A stretch of 43,508 bases of DNA from Actinomycetota bacterium (GTDB taxonomy: Bacteria; Actinomycetota; Acidimicrobiia; Acidimicrobiales; Ilumatobacteraceae). Below, in pieces: positions 39,413 to 43,508 of this stretch. The position numbers and the translations under genes were made by a program. Under the pieces are notes generated by a model that was not told the origin of the DNA, did no database searches, and was given only the letters and a program-made list of their open reading frames with translations. Every line of letters begins with the position of its first letter. Position 1 is the stretch's first letter. The stretch is from assembly GCA_027592925.1 (NCBI GenBank), contig JAQCJO010000009.1:1-43508 (forward strand), in the 5' to 3' direction.

Positions 39413-42400
39413 TTAGTTGTCAGACCTTGTCGATAAGCCAGTCATTTACTTGTGTCGGCGTGATGTTGCTTCCACACAAAATTGTGGCAAGGCGCATCTT
39501 TTTGAGGTGAGCATGTTCAAGAATCGCAGAAACCCCTGCAATACCTGCGGGCTCAGTGATCAATCCGGCTTTGTCAAACACCAATTTCATTGCGCGCTTC
39601 AGCGCATCTTCCGACACCAACAACACGTCATCAACGTGTCCCTTCATATCGTTGAGCGCTTCTGGCACAGGAGTACGCACTGCAATGCCATCGGCAATCG
39701 TGTTTGCAGATGGTCGTTCAATCACGGTGCCCGAGCGCCACGATGCTTCCATCGCATCGGCAGTCGCGCTAGAAACACCAATGATTTGTATGTCTGGCGC
39801 TTTGTGTTTGATATACCGAGAAACGCCCCCGATCAATGCTCCGTTGCCAAGCGGCACAAGCACGGCATCAAACGTGCGCTGTTGCATCAACTCAACCGCG
39901 ATTGATCCAGCACCCTCGGAGATAGCGATGTCTCTGCCATCTTCAACAAAATATGCGCCTGTCTCTGCACAAAACTTTTTGGCGTTTTCCTTGGCCGCAT
40001 CAAAATTGTCGCCCATCTGGCGTACCTCTGCACCCAGCGAGCTCATCCGATCCACTTTGAGCGGGTTGGCATTCGTTGCACAATAAATAATCAGTGAACG
40101 CTTGTGTGCTCTGCACACATAGGCCATTGCTTGTCCAAAGTTGCCAGCGGTTGCGCACACCAGGTCTCGCCCAGCGAGCGCAGCAACATTTTCTTGCATA
40201 AAGAAATCAGCGCCACGACCCTTAAAGCTTCTGATGGGATTCGGAATCTCGACTTTGAGAGTGAGCGCACAACCCAATTCGGCCGAGAGTGACTCGCAGT
40301 TGTACTGCGGTGAATGCAAAAAGACAGGATCGATCGTGCGTGCTGAACGCTCTATGTTGTCAATTGACAGTCGATGCTCGGTCATGAGCCGCTCACAGTT
40401 GCGACGAGCCACCAATGACTTCGATTAACGCGCTTCAACGACTTGACCTGCGCACTCGAGTGCGAAACGTGACGCACCTGAAACGGAGAATGATAAATCG
40501 TGATCCCGGTCAACGATTTTTGACTGTGATCGATGATGTCTTGCAACACTGCATCGGGACTCAACCTATTTGCCTGCCAACCAAATCGTGTTGCCCATCG
40601 AGTTCCAGAAATCTGTTTTCCTACTGCTGGCATCCGCCACAACAAACGAACCACTATTCCGGCAGGAACCAGCAACATATCGCTCAACACCCATGAGCGA
40701 TAGTTCAGAATCACGGTTCCACCAGAGCGTGTAACTCGCACTGCTTCACGCGACAGACCAAGCGCATCATCTAGTTGACAGTGCTGCAGGGTGATGTATG
40801 AAAATGCAACATCTACCGAGTTGTCGGCAAGTGCAAGCGTGCTGCCATCTTGCACATGTGTTGTTGTCAGCCTGTCTGCACGACCATGTTTTCCGACAGT
40901 CTCGCGACAGCGTTCCAAAAAGGCAGCATCCACATCGGCGGCAATTACATGGGCGCACTGCTCGGTAAATGAAGCAGTCATTCGACCAATTCCGCTACCG
41001 ATTTCAAGCAAAGTCAACGGCGCAAGTCTGGAGACATCAAAACCAAATTGACGCATGTAGCGCCTCACCTCTTTGTTGCCAGTAGCCACAAACTCTTCAA
41101 GCGTGACTTCGCTGCCAGTTTCGTTATTGAAGACCCAGCCGGTTGAGCGCACAATCTCGTCGGCAGACCCACCTGTTTCCGTGCGATTGCCGGCGCTTCG
41201 CCAGGGTACAAATTGTGCGCGTTTTTTTGCAGCGCGCGGATTTGTCATTTCGCTTCCAATGCCATCGTGCGTTACAAACTACTTGCGTTCGGGCAACGGA
41301 GCAGAGTAATCCTCACCACTGTCTAGACCAAAGGCTGTGTGCAATGCACGCACTGCTATTTCCAACTTGGAGCGCTCGACGACAACCGAGATGCGAATCG
41401 TTGATGTCGAGATCATTTCGATATTTACATCATTATCGGCGAGCACACGAAACATCTTGGCTGCCACACCAGGACTCGATTTCATTCCAGCGCCAACCAA
41501 CGACAACTTGACAATGTTTTCGTCTTTGTTCACGCCCTTTGCTCCGACTTCTTTGCCAACGCTTGCCAAAATTGGCTCTGCGGTTGCAATGTCGCCAACC
41601 GGAAGTGTGAACGAAATATCGGTGGTGCCTTCAATCGATGTGTTCTGCACGATCATGTCAACGTTGACATTTGCCTTCGCGAGTGACTCAAACAACAGAG
41701 CCGACACACCAGGACGGTCTGGCACACCGAGCAGTGTCATCTTGGCTTCGCCCACATCGTGAACTACTCCAGAAATTATTGGATCTTCCATTTTTGTTTT
41801 CCTCTCATCGTCGGCTCCTAGTACCCAGGTGCCTTCTTCTAACATGAAACTTGATCGAACATGGATTGGCACATTGTGATTGCGCGCAAACTCAACAGAG
41901 CGCAGTGCCAACACTTTGCTTCCTGCTCCGGCCATCTCGAGCATTTCATCAAAACTTAATTGCTTAATTTTGCTTGCTTGCGGAACCAGCCGTGGGTCTG
42001 CAGTAAACACACCGGTCACATCGGTATAGATCTCGCACACATCAGCTTTCAGTGCTGCGGCAAGAGCAACTGCTGTGGTGTCACTACCTCCTCGACCAAG
42101 TGTTGTGATCTCGCGGTCGGTACTGACACCCTGAAAACCAGCGACGACAGCAACCTTGCCTGCAAGCAATGCTTCGCGAACGCGATCGCCCTTGATTTCC
42201 AAAATCTTTGCTTTGGTGTGCGATGTATCGGTGATGATGCCCACTTGGCTTCCTGTAAAACTCACCGCATCACAACCAACGTCGTGCAGTGCCATGCACA
42301 ACAGCGACATCGAGATTCGCTCGCCTGTGGTCAACAACATGTCCATCTCGCGACCTTGCGGGTTGCTTGAAACTTGGCGCGCTAGTTCCACAAGATTGTC

Positions 42401-43508
42401 GGTTGCTTTGCCCATTGCCGAGACAACGGCTACAACATCGTGACCTTTGGCTCTGGCGTCGGCTATTCGGCGCGCAACATTACGCATTCGGTCTGGGTCG
42501 GCAACCGAAGTGCCACCATATTTTTGAACGAGAAGCGCCACAGGGTCTTTACGCTACCTCTGCGCGAGTATCCTTTTAAAACTATGGGCACAGACAAACG
42601 AACTCGCAAAAAAGAAAACCGCCGCCAAAGGCTTGATGAATTAGCCAAAACAGATCAAAAACGAAAGGTGCGCAAGAACATCATCCGCGCTCTCACTGTT
42701 GTTGGTGTAATCGTCGGAGTAGTTGTGATCATCCGTGTCTCGGGTGGTACCGCGGGTGACTCCTCTGCACCAACAGATACCAAAGCGGTCATCGATTTGG
42801 GTGAAGACACGATCGCACCAGCACTTGAAGGGCGTGAAATTACGGGAGATACTCCTTGTCCAGCAGCCAATATGTCGGAGACTCGTGTTTCTAAGTTTGA
42901 ACAAGCACCGCCAATGTGCATCGAGGACGGCAAAACATACACGGCCATGGTTTCCACCAACAAAGGCGATTTTGCAATTGTGCTCGACTCAATCAAGGCA
43001 CCTCTTGCCACCAACAACTTTGTTGTGCTTGCCCGCTACAAATATTTTGATGGCACCAAGTGCCATCGTGCCATCACCGACTTTGTTGTGCAGTGCGGCG
43101 ACCCAACCGCTACAGGCTCAGGTGGCCCCGGCTATTCATTTGACGACGAACTTCCTGCACAGGGCGAATACAAAATTGGCTCCATTGCCATGGCCAACTC
43201 TGGTCCAAACACAAACGGCAGTCAGTTCTTTATCATCACTGGCGAAAATGGTGCGACACTTAACCCCGACTACACATTGTTTGGCCAAGTCACAGAGGGT
43301 TTGGATCAGACAGTCCCCGCACTCAACGCGGCATCCAATCCGGATCCTGCAGCCAACGGTGTTCCGCCAACCGAAGACTTGATCATCATCAGCGTCGCAA
43401 TCATCGTCAGTTAATTTTCAACTATTTCATTAGTTGCTGTGCCTCTAACATTTTTTTAGCAATTAATGGTGCAAGAGCGTGACTGGCAGTGATTGAAATG
43501 TGAGCATT

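Overview
The window looks like a chromosomal segment of a moderate-GC actinomycete, most plausibly a free-living member of the Acidimicrobiia. That assignment is inferred from a mycofactocin locus, an NDMA-dependent-type alcohol dehydrogenase, an LCP cell-wall ligase, GTG/TTG starts, dense ATGA/GTGA stop-start overlaps, and several genes with a TANNNT box 6-7 nt upstream of the start codon (a leaderless-mRNA layout). No rRNA, tRNA, CRISPR array or mobile element was recognised, and no stretch longer than about 300 bases lacks a gene.

Layout. 1-9.4 kb: a catabolic region with a VOC/extradiol-dioxygenase-like gene (cut by the window edge), an FAH-family hydrolase, a divergent MarR regulator sharing a palindromic operator with it, an SRPBCC protein, an SDR, a secreted PHB-depolymerase/feruloyl-esterase-like hydrolase, an ACT-domain malic enzyme, a Baeyer-Villiger-type flavin monooxygenase and an acyl-CoA dehydrogenase. 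9.4-13.9 kb: a minus-strand operon cysS - MFS exporter - membrane acyltransferase/SGNH gene; the last carries two in-frame stop codons at conserved positions and is called a pseudogene. 13.9-17.8 kb: valS and an LCP gene, overlapping by GTGA. 17.8-25.8 kb: the most interesting region. An NDMA-type alcohol dehydrogenase overlaps a MoxR ATPase and is followed by a VWA protein; facing away from it is mftA-mftB-mftC-plsY-dedA-mftE-mftF. mftD is missing, and two membrane-lipid-type genes occupy the space between mftC and mftE.

25.8-31.1 kb: a DUF4395 membrane protein, an alanine-racemase-like PLP protein, a DUF418-type membrane protein, uracil-DNA glycosylase, an SRPBCC protein and a CxPSR sulfatase. 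31.1-34.8 kb: gpx-aguB-aguA (agmatine to putrescine), a methyltransferase and the biotin transporter bioY. 34.8-38.4 kb: a nucleoside-salvage operon (purine nucleoside phosphorylase, amidohydrolase/deaminase, cytidine deaminase, PhyH-type dioxygenase). 38.4-42.5 kb: an aspartate-family operon, lysC - methyltransferase - threonine-dehydratase-like - asd, with a probable internal start for a separate aspartokinase beta subunit. The window ends with a membrane-anchored cyclophilin and the 3' end of another gene.

How the genes fit together: the mycofactocin genes would make a peptide-derived redox cofactor that serves the adjacent alcohol dehydrogenase; the esterase, monooxygenase, acyl-CoA dehydrogenase, FAH and dioxygenase-like genes suggest use of oxygenated, aromatic or alcohol substrates. 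Functions are read from motifs and knowledge of the families; no database search was run.
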